5,166 nt of DNA from Dehalococcoidales bacterium (lineage in GTDB: Bacteria; Chloroflexota; Dehalococcoidia; Dehalococcoidales; UBA5760). The DNA lies in the NCBI GenBank assembly GCA_028710655.1, contig JAQTTS010000173.1, forward strand, positions 1 through 5,166, in the 5' to 3' direction. Position numbers and translations under genes: made by a program. The notes under the pieces are model-generated. The model did not search any database and was not told where the DNA came from. It worked only from the letters and a program-made list of their open reading frames with translations. How positions within the stretch are numbered: the stretch's first letter is position 1; each line of letters opens with the position of its first letter. Below, in pieces: positions 5,129 through 5,166 of the stretch.

Positions 5129-5166
5129 TCGTCAACCCTCACCCGGTCGACCATCACCCAAACAGA
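5125..5166 (-). CDS. C-terminal end of an upstream gene cut by the window edge
   Basis: Reading leftwards from the right edge, one frame stays open for 13 codons (SVWVMVDRVRVDE) and ends in a TGA that overlaps the ATG of the 88-aa gene by 4 nt (ATGA). The other two frames hit stops within this stretch. The ATGA junction and the ribosome site within this tail match the other tight junctions of the cluster. Too little is visible to suggest a function. Confidence 0.55.
   Translation of the reverse strand, partial: SVWVMVDRVRVDE
5136..5140 (-). promoter_or_regulatory. Shine-Dalgarno site of the 88-aa gene
   Basis: The minus strand reads GAGGG 7 nt before the ATG at 5128, inside the end of the preceding gene. 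The surrounding ten bases, GTGAGGGTTG, are identical to those before the 108-aa gene. Confidence 0.7.

Overview
This window carries two convergent, tightly packed gene clusters that meet near 4,000-4,060. Almost every base is coding. Nothing in it is an RNA gene, transposase, CRISPR array or recognisable metabolic gene. It looks like accessory DNA from a mobile or viral element of an uncultured prokaryote: short hypothetical genes, overlapping start and stop codons, and a large share of secreted or membrane proteins. Base composition is about 50% G+C by spot counts, ATA and AGG/AGA codons are used freely, and clear Shine-Dalgarno sites precede several genes. An uncultured Chloroflexota (Dehalococcoidia-like) or similar sediment organism is my best guess, from resemblance to proteins I recall from such metagenomes. 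It is a weak inference, and archaea are not excluded.

Plus strand (2-4060). The first gene is a helix-turn-helix protein whose frame is still open at the left edge. Next come a 344-aa protein (signal peptide, ectodomain, three membrane segments), an 808-aa protein (signal peptide, LamG-type lectin-like domains, three membrane segments) and a 117-aa small membrane protein. The reading frames overlap by 76 nt, overlap by 1 nt, and then sit 8 nt apart, so this is probably one transcript. The two large proteins share a layout and possibly a homologous C-terminal membrane anchor. I read these genes as a surface or virion module: two anchored adhesin/spike-like proteins plus a small membrane partner. 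This could be the adsorption and assembly part of a filamentous (inovirus-like) or membrane-containing virus, or a surface apparatus of an integrated element. No assembly ATPase, replication or integrase gene is visible, so the element type is undecided.

Minus strand (5166-3996). Reading leftwards there is the tail of a gene cut by the right edge, an 88-aa two-pass membrane protein, a 63-aa single-pass protein, a 111-aa two-pass protein and a 108-aa soluble protein. Junctions are an ATGA overlap, a 14-nt gap, a 14-nt overlap and an 11-nt gap. Three of the four starts have strong, well-placed Shine-Dalgarno sites. None of these proteins is assignable to a named function.

The last minus gene runs 65 bp into the end of the 117-aa plus-strand gene. 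A perfect 10-bp-stem hairpin starts 4 nt after the plus-strand stop codon, inside the opposing gene. I found no convincing promoter; both clusters appear to start outside the window.
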